This document shows positions 15,417 to 23,127 of a DNA stretch of 26,137 nucleotides, piece by piece. Positions within the stretch are counted from its first letter, which is position 1, and each line of letters opens with the position of its first letter. The DNA lies in assembly GCA_045120955.1 (NCBI GenBank), contig JBGVFH010000075.1, positions 1 through 26,137 on the forward strand. The letters are read 5' to 3'. This DNA is from JAZMZS01 sp045120955 (lineage in GTDB: Bacteria > Bacillota > Clostridia > Oscillospirales > CAG-272). Position numbers and translations under genes: made by a program. The notes below the pieces were generated by a model, which saw only the letters and a list, made by a program, of their open reading frames with translations, did no database searches and was not told where the DNA came from.

Positions 15417-16412
15417 GTGAGCAATAACAAAAAAAACAAAAGATTTTCATTATTCAACTTTAACAAAGACGGAAAAGGCGTAAAAAAAGAAGAGGCGGAT
15501 CTGCCGCTTACTTTTCTGAATTTTTTTAAGATCTTTCCAAGGCATTTTTCAAAAATACTTTCGGTAAATATTGCGATGGTGCTCGGCAATTTCCCGATAT
15601 TCTTCATTTTGCCCGTGCTTGCAGGATATTTTCATAACACATCTATTTCTCCCGCAGATATCAGATATCCGATAATCGGCGGTATACTTCCCTTTTTGGA
15701 GGATAAAATTCCTCTCACTCCTCTGCTCAGCACCGTTGGAATGTTTGAAACGATATCGGCATGGACTGTCATGGATTACGTAATTCTCGGATTGTCGGCA
15801 CTTGCAATCTTCACCTTTGGACCCGTATGCGCCGGCACGACATATATTATACGTAATCTGCTCAAGGGCGAACCTGTCTTTATGTGGGACGATATGAAAT
15901 ACTCAATAAAGAGAAACCTTCGCCAGAGCATTATATACGGAATCATTGACATAGCACTTACGGCTATGCTCGTCTACGACATTTATTTCTTTTATATAAG
16001 AGCGGGGCTGAGCTTTGCAAACAGTATGTTCTTCTATGTCAGCCTTGTATCATTTGTTATATATATGTTCATGCGCTATTATGTTTATCTGATGATGGTC
16101 ACCTTCGATCTGAGTCTGTTCAAGCTCTTTAAAAATGCTATGATCTTTTCCTTCCTCGGTTTTAAGAGAAATATCATGGCTATGCTCGGCATTACACTTG
16201 TTGCCGCATTAAACGTTCTGATTTTCAGCTTTGCTCCCTTGATGGCACTCGGAATTGCGCTTCCGCTTGTCGCCACAACGGCAATATGCACCTACATTGC
16301 CGCATACGCCGCATGGCCGAAGATAAAACAGATCATGATAGACCCCTACTACAAGGACGAGGATGTTTCCTATGACGGCCCGACTGAGCCTATAATGAGA
16401 GACGTACTGTAA
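15417..16412 (+). CDS. YesL/DUF624-like membrane protein
   Basis: The 331-residue protein has a basic, hydrophilic N-terminus and about six membrane segments. FGPVCAGTTYIIRNLLKGEPVFMWDDM is the hallmark of the YesL/DUF624 family, in which a P-x-x-A-G-x-x-Y motif precedes a conserved acidic/aromatic stretch. YesL-type proteins are often near carbohydrate transporters, but their role is unknown; no transporter is seen here. I chose the GTG at 15417 because AAGGA lies eight bases upstream and the preceding gene stops five bases before it; a longer frame would overlap that gene. A strong terminator follows downstream at 16529. Confidence 0.78.
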   Translation: MSNNKKNKRFSLFNFNKDGKGVKKEEADLPLTFLNFFKIFPRHFSKILSVNIAMVLGNFPIFFILPVLAGYFHNTSISPADIRYPIIGGILPFLEDKIPLTPLLSTVGMFETISAWTVMDYVILGLSALAIFTFGPVCAGTTYIIRNLLKGEPVFMWDDMKYSIKRNLRQSIIYGIIDIALTAMLVYDIYFFYIRAGLSFANSMFFYVSLVSFVIYMFMRYYVYLMMVTFDLSLFKLFKNAMIFSFLGFKRNIMAMLGITLVAALNVLIFSFAPLMALGIALPLVATTAICTYIAAYAAWPKIKQIMIDPYYKDEDVSYDGPTEPIMRDVL

Positions 16413-16514
16413 AATGCGGGCACTCTGCCCGTCCCCATCCTCCCTCCTACCGTTGTTTTTCTATTGCGCAAGAAATTCAAAACGGCGAGTGAGGGTCCGT
16501 GCAATTTCCTATGC
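16411..16514 (-). repeat. Dispersed intergenic element, copy A
   Basis: This 104-bp element shares its blocks and their order with 7821-7920. On the minus strand it begins GCATAGGAAA, passes CGCCGTTTTG and a GGAGGGAGG stretch, and ends in a perfect hairpin CGGGCA-GAG-TGCCCG (16431-16417) followed by CATTTT. It could therefore end transcription from the deacetylase gene at 16571-17281. It lies between converging genes and has no coding frame. Confidence 0.6.
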
Positions 16515-16528
16515 GATAAACAATAATT

Positions 16529-16571
16529 GACGGTGATGCTATCCGCGGGGATAGCGTCACCGTCATTTTTT
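16529..16571 (+). terminator. Strong intrinsic terminator of the YesL-like unit
   Basis: GACGGTGATGCTATCC (16529-16544) pairs with GGATAGCGTCACCGTC (16549-16564), 16 bp with one T-G pair and a 4-base loop, followed on the plus strand by ATTTTTTC. The T run reaches the stop region of the convergent deacetylase gene. Confidence 0.92.
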
Positions 16572-17281
16572 CAGCTATCAATCAAATTTGATATCGTGAC
16601 AAATTCATATCCTTTATCAATAAGAGTGGGAATTATCATATCCAGAGCTTGGGCAGTATTGCTTTTTCGCGAAATATAGTCGTGCATCAGTATTATATCA
16701 CCGCATTTAACGTTTTTTACAACCGAGCTGTAAATAGCCTCAGCGCTCTTTCCCTGCCAATCATAGGTATCTACACGCCACAGTATCACATCATATCCTT
16801 GTCCGAGCATAGAGCTTGCAATAGTGTCGTCGAGATATCCCTCGGGAGGTCGGAACAGCGTCGTTTTGCTGCCTGTGATATTCTTGATAATATCCTCGCA
16901 TTTTTTCACGCTTTGCAAAATTCTCTCACCCGAGAGCTTATAAATGCTCTTGTGGTCATAGGTGTGATTTCCTATTTCATGCCCCATCTCGCTTATTTTT
17001 TTTACAATGTCAGGGTTTTGCTCTGCGTTTTCGCCTATTATAAAAAATGTTGCTTTTATACCGTATTTATCTAACACTTCGAGAATCTTCTCGGTCTTCT
17101 CCGGATGCGGCCCGTCATCAAAGGTGAGAGCTATCGTTTTTTGGTTGGTCCTTTTGTGAACGTAAATGTTATCTTTGTTTTCGGGATAATATTTAGCCTG
17201 TGCGGGAGACGCAAGCGAGGACAAAGCGATCGCAAAGACAAAAATAAACACACAGCTACGGAAGCTTATCAAGTGTCTCAA
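16571..17281 (-). CDS. Polysaccharide deacetylase (NodB-like), exported
   Basis: This 236-residue secreted protein has a signal peptide (about 1-29, ending PAQA). The NodB deacetylase domain has TFDDGPH at 53-59 with Asp55 and metal ligand Asp56, HTYDH with His106 and His110, RPPEG at 144-148, and LMHD at 198-201. All catalytic residues of the metal-dependent deacetylase family are present, so it should remove acetyl groups from peptidoglycan or another cell-surface glycan. The start is a TTG at 17281 preceded by AGGGA, inside the end of the upstream pdaA-like gene (26-base overlap). A GTG at residue 11 is an alternative start that would shorten the signal peptide. Confidence 0.9.
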   Translation of the reverse strand: MRHLISFRSCVFIFVFAIALSSLASPAQAKYYPENKDNIYVHKRTNQKTIALTFDDGPHPEKTEKILEVLDKYGIKATFFIIGENAEQNPDIVKKISEMGHEIGNHTYDHKSIYKLSGERILQSVKKCEDIIKNITGSKTTLFRPPEGYLDDTIASSMLGQGYDVILWRVDTYDWQGKSAEAIYSSVVKNVKCGDIILMHDYISRKSNTAQALDMIIPTLIDKGYEFVTISNLIDS

Positions 17282-18050
17282 ATCTGTATCCCTGCGCTTT
17301 CCATTCTTTTATCAAATCTGCCATTATTTGAGCGTTTGTCGCAGATGTCGGGTGAAGCAATATAATGGCGCCGTTGTGAGTCGAGTCAAGTATTTTCTTT
17401 TTTGCTTGTTCTGCGGACATTTGGTTTTTATTATCCCAATCGGCATACGCAAAGCTCCAAAAAACCGTTTTATAACCAAGCTCGGTCGCATGCAAAAGAT
17501 TAAGCTCCGAAAATCTGCCTTCGGGTGGACGGTATATTTTTGACATTTTGTAGCCCGTAGCTTTTTCGTAAAGCTCCTCAAGCGCTGTCAGCTCCTTTGA
17601 AAGAGTCTCTTTTTCGGTCACTCTCGACATGTCTTTGTGCTTCATGGTGTGATTGCAGATTGTATGCCCTTCATCCGCCATCCTTTTTACAAGGTCGGTA
17701 TTTCTGTTGATGAGATTTTCAAGAATAAAAAATGAACCCTTTACCCCTTCGCCCTTCATAGCGTCAAGGATTTTTTCGATGTTTCCGTTTTCATACCCTG
17801 CATCAAAGGTCAGATACAGCACCTTGTCACTGTTATCCGATGAATGTGTTTTGTCAACATATGCGCAGTTGTATTTTTCTATAAATGACAGTCTCGGATC
17901 AAGCGAGGGCTGGGTATGGTCCTTCGTTTTTTTAAAAAACCACGCAGTTGCGCCGTTTAACTGCTCATTTGCAAAAACCGAAAAGGAAAAAGCGGATATT
18001 GATAAAAGACAAACAAGAATGAATGCCGTAAATTTTATTTTTTTATTCAT
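17256..18050 (-). CDS. pdaA: Peptidoglycan deacetylase, PdaA-like (delta-lactam-forming)
   Basis: This 264-residue exported protein has a signal peptide (about 1-28, ending VFA) and a NodB domain of the PdaA type. It shows TFDAGYE at 81-87, where PdaA proteins have Ala-Gly-Tyr-Glu in place of the usual Asp-Gly-Pro, NHTMKH at 133-138 and RPPEG at 174-178. PdaA acts after CwlD to deacetylate muramic acid and form the muramic delta-lactam of spore cortex, which marks cortex for germination enzymes. cwlD lies two genes upstream on the same strand, which supports this. The ATG at 18050 has GGGAGG nine bases upstream; the longer frame from 18101 is not supported. The 3' end overlaps the next gene. 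Confidence 0.9.
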   Translation of the reverse strand: MNKKIKFTAFILVCLLSISAFSFSVFANEQLNGATAWFFKKTKDHTQPSLDPRLSFIEKYNCAYVDKTHSSDNSDKVLYLTFDAGYENGNIEKILDAMKGEGVKGSFFILENLINRNTDLVKRMADEGHTICNHTMKHKDMSRVTEKETLSKELTALEELYEKATGYKMSKIYRPPEGRFSELNLLHATELGYKTVFWSFAYADWDNKNQMSAEQAKKKILDSTHNGAIILLHPTSATNAQIMADLIKEWKAQGYRFETLDKLP

Positions 18051-18155
18051 AACAAAATTCCTCCCTTTATATTTTTTCCGCAGATGTCCGCATTGACGCA
18101 ATGAAAAAAATATAAAAAGAGGAACGATTATTATTTAAAATTAAAAAAATGTATT

Positions 18156-19535
18156 TTAAACATCTTTTTTTGCCGTCTCAAGGAAAGCCAAAACATCATA
18201 TATTCCTGCTGCCGCTTTTACCTTGATGTTCTTGTTGCTCATACCGACATTGTTTCTCTGAGGAATGATAACAGTCTCAAAGCCAAGCCTGCCCGCCTCG
18301 CTTACTCTCTGCTCGGCATACGAAACCATACGGCACTCACCCGACAGACCTATCTCACCGAAAACAACCGTCTTATCGTTTATCGGTCTGTCGCTGATAG
18401 AAGATATAAGCGCCATGCACAGTGCCAGATCTGCCGCAGGCTCATCAAGGCGCAAGCCGCCCGTAACATTTATGTATACATCGTTTTGCGAAAATTTCAT
18501 CCCCAGCCTTTTCTCAAGCACGGCGAGGAGCAGATTTAGCCTATTATAGTCAATACCGTTGGAGTTTCTTCTCGGAGCGGCAAATACGGTCGGAGTTACA
18601 AGTGCCTGTATCTCAGCTATCAGAGGCCTCGTTCCCTCCATGACACACACGGCACAGCTCCCTGATACTCCCAAGGGTCTGTCTGACATGAGCGTTTTCG
18701 ATGGGTTTTCAACCTCACACAGCCCCTTGTCCGTCATCTCAAAAACACCGATCTCGTTCGTTGAGCCGTATCTGTTTTTTATCGCACGGATGATCCTGTA
18801 CTGCTGTGAACGTTCACCCTCAAAGTATAACACCGCATCGACCATGTGCTCGAGTATTTTAGGCCCTGATATGCCGCCGTCCTTTGTAACGTGTCCAACC
18901 AAAATTACTGAAATACCCTCGTTTTTCGCCTTTGAAATAAAGGACATCGCACATTCACGCACCTGAGCAATACTGCCGGGGGCGGAATTGAGCTTATCTG
19001 AAAAAAGCGTCTGCACAGAATCAACTATCAGTATCTGCGGCTTTATGCTGTCACATTCGGACATGATGCGCTCAACGTCCGTCTCTGTATAAAAATACAG
19101 GTTTTCACTTTGAACGTTCAGCCTCTGCGCCCTGAGTTTAAGCTGTCCAAGCGATTCCTCGCCCGAAACATAAAGCACATTTTTTGTCTCGCCGACAGCG
19201 GCGGATGCCTGCATCAAAATAGTGGATTTGCCTATTCCGGGCTCGCCCGACAAAAGTATTACCGAGCCTTCTACAATTCCTCCTCCGAGCACCCTGTCAA
19301 GCTCTCCGTAACCGGTAACGGAGCGCATATATTCGGGCACGGAGATCTCTCCTACCTTTACCGCTCTCAAGCCGGTGCTGACCGAGCGTCTCGTGCTCTT
19401 GCCTTCCTTGCCCTTCCCCTCATCAAGTGCCTCCTCCTGCATTGAATTCCAGCTTCCGCAGGACGGACACTTACCGAGCCACTTCGGGCTTTTATATTCA
19501 CATTCAGAACAAATATAAACACTTTTTACCGCCAT
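18156..19535 (-). CDS. radA: DNA repair protein RadA
   Basis: This complete 459-residue protein has the RadA layout. A C4 zinc motif (Cys 9, 12, 23, 26) comes first, then a RecA-like ATPase with Walker A GEPGIGKST at 96-104 and Walker B ILIVDS at 167-172. The RadA-specific KNRYGS motif is at 252-257, and a C-terminal Lon-protease-like domain lacks the protease active site. RadA helps branch migration of recombination intermediates and acts with RecA in double-strand break repair. GGAG lies seven bases before the ATG. It lies between cwlD and pdaA-like genes, all on the minus strand. Confidence 0.97.
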   Translation of the reverse strand: MAVKSVYICSECEYKSPKWLGKCPSCGSWNSMQEEALDEGKGKEGKSTRRSVSTGLRAVKVGEISVPEYMRSVTGYGELDRVLGGGIVEGSVILLSGEPGIGKSTILMQASAAVGETKNVLYVSGEESLGQLKLRAQRLNVQSENLYFYTETDVERIMSECDSIKPQILIVDSVQTLFSDKLNSAPGSIAQVRECAMSFISKAKNEGISVILVGHVTKDGGISGPKILEHMVDAVLYFEGERSQQYRIIRAIKNRYGSTNEIGVFEMTDKGLCEVENPSKTLMSDRPLGVSGSCAVCVMEGTRPLIAEIQALVTPTVFAAPRRNSNGIDYNRLNLLLAVLEKRLGMKFSQNDVYINVTGGLRLDEPAADLALCMALISSISDRPINDKTVVFGEIGLSGECRMVSYAEQRVSEAGRLGFETVIIPQRNNVGMSNKNIKVKAAAGIYDVLAFLETAKKDV

Positions 19536-19611
19536 AGCTACGCTCCGACAACAACTTTATTACAACGGTATTCTACCACACATAAAGCTTTTTTTCAAGT
19601 GCTTTGTATTT

Positions 19612-20358
19612 TCAGCTGATATTTTCTATTATTGCCGAACAGATAAGCCAGCACAGCTTTGTTCTGTATTCCTCATCGGTAAGATTTTTACAATCATCGG
19701 CATTTGAAAGAAAACCGCACTCCACGAGTACCGCAGGACACTTCAATCTGTCAAGCAGATATATCGAGGAAGTAGCTTTTTTTATTTTTCGGTTATTGTC
19801 TGTCTGAAGCTGTGACACTACAGAGCTTTGAATAGAATACGCAAGCTCCTTGCTGCACTCGTCGTTGGGTGAGTAATACACCTGCAGTCCCTTATACTGA
19901 GACTCGGGAAACTTGTTCATATGAACGCTTACAAACACAGCGTTTTCGTACTCCGATGCTATCAGGTACCTGTTTTTTAGGTCGTATATCTTTCTCTGTC
20001 CTTTTATGTTTTGCTGTTCTGTATATAAAAGCTTATCTTCCTCTCGAGTCAAGACAACATCAATATTATGTACTTTAAGTATATCTCTTATTTGCTCACA
20101 CATAAGCAAATTCAGCTCTTTTTCAAGTATTCCGTCCTCGCTCACAGCACCCGCATCCTCCCCGCCGTGTCCTGCGTCGAGTATGACTGTGACGCTTTTT
20201 TTGACGGTATCAGTGCTTGCAGACACAGAATTTACATTCCAATCTGACGTGTTTATCATATTTTTGGAAAATGCAAGCGAGAAAATAAAAAGTACCAATG
20301 ATGCACAGACAAAATACATAACAAAATCATATTTACTTTTACGTATAATTCTTTTCAT
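19612..20358 (-). CDS. cwlD: N-acetylmuramoyl-L-alanine amidase CwlD-like
   Basis: This 248-residue protein has one N-terminal membrane anchor (about 12-32) and an Amidase_3 domain. The zinc ligands are His64 (DAGHGG), Glu79 and His146 (VSVHMN), and the catalytic Glu213 lies in LVECGFLSN. All are present. The SSIYLLDRLKCPAVLVE segment is characteristic of CwlD rather than division amidases. CwlD strips the stem peptide from muramic acid in spore cortex, the first step of delta-lactam formation, followed by PdaA. The RBS GAGGTG, five bases before the ATG, lies inside a hairpin at 20364-20393. Confidence 0.9.
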   Translation of the reverse strand: MKRIIRKSKYDFVMYFVCASLVLFIFSLAFSKNMINTSDWNVNSVSASTDTVKKSVTVILDAGHGGEDAGAVSEDGILEKELNLLMCEQIRDILKVHNIDVVLTREEDKLLYTEQQNIKGQRKIYDLKNRYLIASEYENAVFVSVHMNKFPESQYKGLQVYYSPNDECSKELAYSIQSSVVSQLQTDNNRKIKKATSSIYLLDRLKCPAVLVECGFLSNADDCKNLTDEEYRTKLCWLICSAIIENIS

Positions 20359-20393
20359 AAAAACACCTCGTCACAACACTATATGACGAGGTG
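20359..20393 (-). terminator. Terminator-like hairpin overlapping the cwlD ribosome-binding site
   Basis: On the minus strand CACCTCGTCA (20393-20384) and TGACGAGGTG (20373-20364) form a perfect 10-bp stem with a 10-base loop, then TTTTT, then the cwlD ATG. It looks like an intrinsic terminator for the membrane-protein gene at 20415-20996, and its 3' arm is also the cwlD Shine-Dalgarno site. Confidence 0.75.
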
Positions 20394-20414
20394 AAAAGCT
20401 TTTATGTATATATT

Positions 20415-20996
20415 TTATGAATCTGATTTTTTGACTGTAAAGAGTTTTTTATCGTTTGCACCCATATAATATCCAAGTCCTACCGACAAAACGGAGGGGA
20501 TCGTAGCAAAAAGATAGAACAAAGGCTGGAAGATAGAATCGGGAACGATATACGTTACCCCTTCGATGACCTGATTTGGTGAAAAATACGTGTTGATACC
20601 CATGTACATAGCGCTGATGGTTCTCTGAATGTACCATGTGATAACATATATGTTTCCGAAAAGCTCCAAAGCAGAGCCGAAAAGCAGACAGACGAGCATG
20701 ATAAGCACAAACACATAGTTTACGGAGTTTGACAAAAGTGAAAAATACACGCCCTTTGCGGGGGTATATTTCATCCTTCCGTTCGTAATTCTCGGTCTGT
20801 CCTTTGCGCCGAGCTCCCATCCCTCAGAATACAAAAGACAATTATAAAAAATTGCAGAAAAAATGCTCGATATAAGAAAAAGCGTGCTGTTGGAATTTGT
20901 CGCAAAGCTGAGTACAAGCCCAAAAACTGCAATTCCTATCTGAGTGAAAAACAGTTTTACTATTTCATACGAATGCTCTTTTATAAACCGAAACAT
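20415..20996 (-). CDS. Hypothetical integral membrane protein, 193 residues
   Basis: I do not recognise a family. The protein has about four to five membrane segments: QIGIAVFGLVLSFA near residues 18-31, LFLISSIFSAIFYN, YVFVLIMLVCLLFGSALELFG, and IFQPLFYLFATIPSVLSVGLGY near the C-terminus. A conserved-looking hydrophilic loop, GWELGAKDRPRITNGRMKYTPAKG, sits between the second and third segments. No signal peptide cleavage site or catalytic motif is seen. The ATG at 20996 has GGAGG six bases upstream; a longer frame begins at 21047 without an RBS. It is followed by the terminator-like hairpin before cwlD. Confidence 0.78.
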   Translation of the reverse strand: MFRFIKEHSYEIVKLFFTQIGIAVFGLVLSFATNSNSTLFLISSIFSAIFYNCLLYSEGWELGAKDRPRITNGRMKYTPAKGVYFSLLSNSVNYVFVLIMLVCLLFGSALELFGNIYVITWYIQRTISAMYMGINTYFSPNQVIEGVTYIVPDSIFQPLFYLFATIPSVLSVGLGYYMGANDKKLFTVKKSDS

Positions 20997-21058
20997 ATAT
21001 ATCCTCCGATCAAGGCTGACTGTGTTGAAGCTGCTTAAAAGCAACAAGATGCTGTCTT

Positions 21059-21077
21059 AGGTATTATAATATTACCT
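21059..21077. promoter_or_regulatory. Palindrome overlapping a TATAAT upstream of the membrane-protein gene
   Basis: The 19-base sequence AGGTATTATAATATTACCT is an inverted repeat with one mismatched pair around a central A. It includes a TATAAT on each strand. It could be an operator overlapping the -10 of the minus-strand gene; the matching -35 is poor. Confidence 0.35.
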
Positions 21078-21188
21078 ATTACATTCAAAATCAAGCAAAA
21101 AACGAGAAAATTAACATTATATTAACTTATTTGAGAAAAAATTTTGTATAATTAAAAGTGTATTTTAAATTACGGAGGCTGCTTTTTT

Positions 21189-22241
21189 ATGAATACATAC
21201 GCAAGCAAGCAAGCGGATATACTTTCAAAAATGCCGCAATCGGTAAAAGAGTTTGCAATATACAAGACTGCCATCGAAAACTGCTCGCCGAAAACGGTTG
21301 AAGAATACATACTTGATCTTCGTACCTTTTTCAGATATATCATGTCGCAGAGAGAGGGCGTCATACTTGACAGCGAGGAGTTTTATGAGCTTGACATATC
21401 AAAAGCTGATATTGACTTTGTAAAAAGCATAAAAACCGACGAGATATATGAGTTTCTTTTATACGTCGGACAGTACAGAAACAACTCTTGGAGCGCAAAA
21501 TCAAGAAAGCTCTCGGCACTAAAGTCGTACTTTAAATTCATGACGGTAAAAAAGCACTGCCTTGAGGACAATCCCGTAATAAATATTGAAGCTCCCAAAA
21601 AGAAAAAAAGCCTCCCAAAATACCTGAATTTGGAGGAGAGCAAAGGCTTGCTCGAAGCTGTAAAAAACGACAAGGACAGTAAAACCAAAGAAAGAGATTA
21701 TGCCATAATAACTCTCTTTCTCAACTGCGGTATGCGACTGAGCGAGCTTGTGGGAATAAACCTCACGGACATAGATTCTCAAATGCGTTGTCTCAAGGTC
21801 ACGGGAAAAGGCGCAAAAGAAAGAATAATATACTTAAATGATGCTTGCAAAAGTGCTATTGTCGAATACCTGAACACCCGAACACCTCAGACAAAAAACA
21901 GCTCCTCTGCCCCGCTCTTTTTATCGGCGAGAGAGCAAAGGATAAGCCCGAAGACCGTTCAGTATACCGTCAATAAGTATCTGAAGCTCGCAGGGCTTGA
22001 ATACAAGGGTTTTTCCACTCACAAGCTGCGCCACACAGCCGCAACGCTCATGTATCAGAGCGGCAATGTAGATGTAAGGGTGCTAAAGGACATTTTAGGT
22101 CATGAGCAGCTTAATACAACTCAGATATACACACACATAAGCGATGCGAGCATGGAAAGCGCCATGTACGCAAATCCGCTTTCAAGCATAAAAGCACCTG
22201 CCGCCGACACGGAAAAAAATCTAAAGAAAAACGAAGATTGA
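21189..22241 (+). CDS. Tyrosine recombinase, XerC/XerD-like
   Basis: This 350-residue site-specific recombinase has a SAM-like DNA-binding N-terminal domain (about 15-125) and a catalytic domain with every active-site residue: Arg183 (CGMRLSE), Lys207 (TGKGAK), His278 and Arg281 (THKLRHT), His305 (LGHEQ) and the nucleophile Tyr314 (IYTH). The chromosomal Xer proteins resolve chromosome dimers at dif during division. The length is longer than usual (about 300) because of an N-terminal extension and a polar tail after residue 325. No mobile-element genes lie near, so a housekeeping XerC/D is more likely than an integrase. GGAGG lies ten bases before the ATG. Confidence 0.9.
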   Translation: MNTYASKQADILSKMPQSVKEFAIYKTAIENCSPKTVEEYILDLRTFFRYIMSQREGVILDSEEFYELDISKADIDFVKSIKTDEIYEFLLYVGQYRNNSWSAKSRKLSALKSYFKFMTVKKHCLEDNPVINIEAPKKKKSLPKYLNLEESKGLLEAVKNDKDSKTKERDYAIITLFLNCGMRLSELVGINLTDIDSQMRCLKVTGKGAKERIIYLNDACKSAIVEYLNTRTPQTKNSSSAPLFLSAREQRISPKTVQYTVNKYLKLAGLEYKGFSTHKLRHTAATLMYQSGNVDVRVLKDILGHEQLNTTQIYTHISDASMESAMYANPLSSIKAPAADTEKNLKKNED

Positions 22242-22290
22242 CCCGCCGTCAAAAACATTTTTGTTTCAATTTCCACACTTTCTCATATAC

Positions 22291-22318
22291 TTGACAGTAA
22301 GAGCATATACATTATAGT
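22291..22318 (+). promoter_or_regulatory. Promoter region of yunB: sigma-A hexamers with overlapping sigma-E-like boxes
   Basis: TTGACA (22291-22296) and TATAGT (22313-22318) are 16 bp apart. The same stretch contains TCATATACT (from 22283) and GCATATACATT (from 22303), which resemble the sporulation sigma-E -35 and -10. The known control of yunB by sigma-E in Bacillus favours the second reading. Confidence 0.55.
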
Positions 22319-22338
22319 TTGTATGTGAGGTGCTGAAA

Positions 22339-23040
22339 TTGAAAAAACACAGACACAAAGTCCGAAAAAGCAGAAAAAAACGCATTATTAAGGATGCCGC
22401 ATTTATTTTAGCTGTATTTATTGCATTTATTTTTATTTATTCGTATCAGATCTTCCCCGCACTGTCCGTTGCGGCAACAAGCTATCTCAATAACAGAGTA
22501 TACGAGCAGGTAAACAGCTCGGTGCTTGCATATCTTCAAAACAATCCGCACGAGAGCTTTATTGAGATTACATATTCGACTGACGGCAAGGTATCCTCTG
22601 TACAGGCGATGGTAAATGAAATAAACCTTACAAGAGCGAACGTTTCAAAAGAACTGCTGACACAGCTAAGATACGGTGACATATCAGAGGTAAAGCTGCC
22701 GCTCGGATGTCTTTTCGGCAATGATCTTGCTTACGCAAAAGGTCCGCTTTTATCCTTTAATACACTCTCAAGCGAAAGATTTGTCTGCAAGGTGGAAAGT
22801 GAATTTTCCGAAAACGGAATAAACCAGACCATACATAGACTGTATCTGGTTTTTTCGGTCGAACTTGTCGTAAGCTTTCCGCTCAAAAACATCAAGGTGC
22901 CCATCCAATGCAAATACCTGCTCTCAGAAGTAGTCATAGTCGGCGATGTTCCGAGTGCATATACGAAAATCAATAGATTTTTCGATGATCTGAGCGAGTC
23001 GGAAATTGACGATATATACGACTTTGGGGCGATCGAATAA
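22339..23040 (+). CDS. yunB: Sporulation protein YunB
   Basis: The 233-residue protein has a very basic N-terminus, one membrane segment (about 18-40) and an outside domain. YunB family marks include AATSYLNNRVYEQVNSSV, then VNEINLTRANVSKEL, VKLPLGCLFGNDLAYAKGPLL, and VVSFPLKNIKVP followed by VVIVGDVPSAYTKI. YunB is made in the mother cell under sigma-E in Bacillus and is needed for full spore formation; its molecular role is not known. I chose the TTG at 22339 because GAGGTG lies six bases upstream; the in-frame GTG at 22330 falls on that site. No neighbour is clearly in the same transcript. Confidence 0.88.
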   Translation: MKKHRHKVRKSRKKRIIKDAAFILAVFIAFIFIYSYQIFPALSVAATSYLNNRVYEQVNSSVLAYLQNNPHESFIEITYSTDGKVSSVQAMVNEINLTRANVSKELLTQLRYGDISEVKLPLGCLFGNDLAYAKGPLLSFNTLSSERFVCKVESEFSENGINQTIHRLYLVFSVELVVSFPLKNIKVPIQCKYLLSEVVIVGDVPSAYTKINRFFDDLSESEIDDIYDFGAIE

Positions 23041-23127
23041 GATATTTATTGCTTATAATATCTTGATTTATACGAGTTATTGTGGTATCATATAATAGAT
23101 ATTGTTTTTATAAGAGAGGTTGTCAAA

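Noticed and set aside
21189..22241. Phage or integrative-element integrase
   Set aside because: No phage, mobilisation or excisionase genes lie nearby and the neighbours are sporulation and housekeeping genes; a chromosomal Xer protein is more likely.
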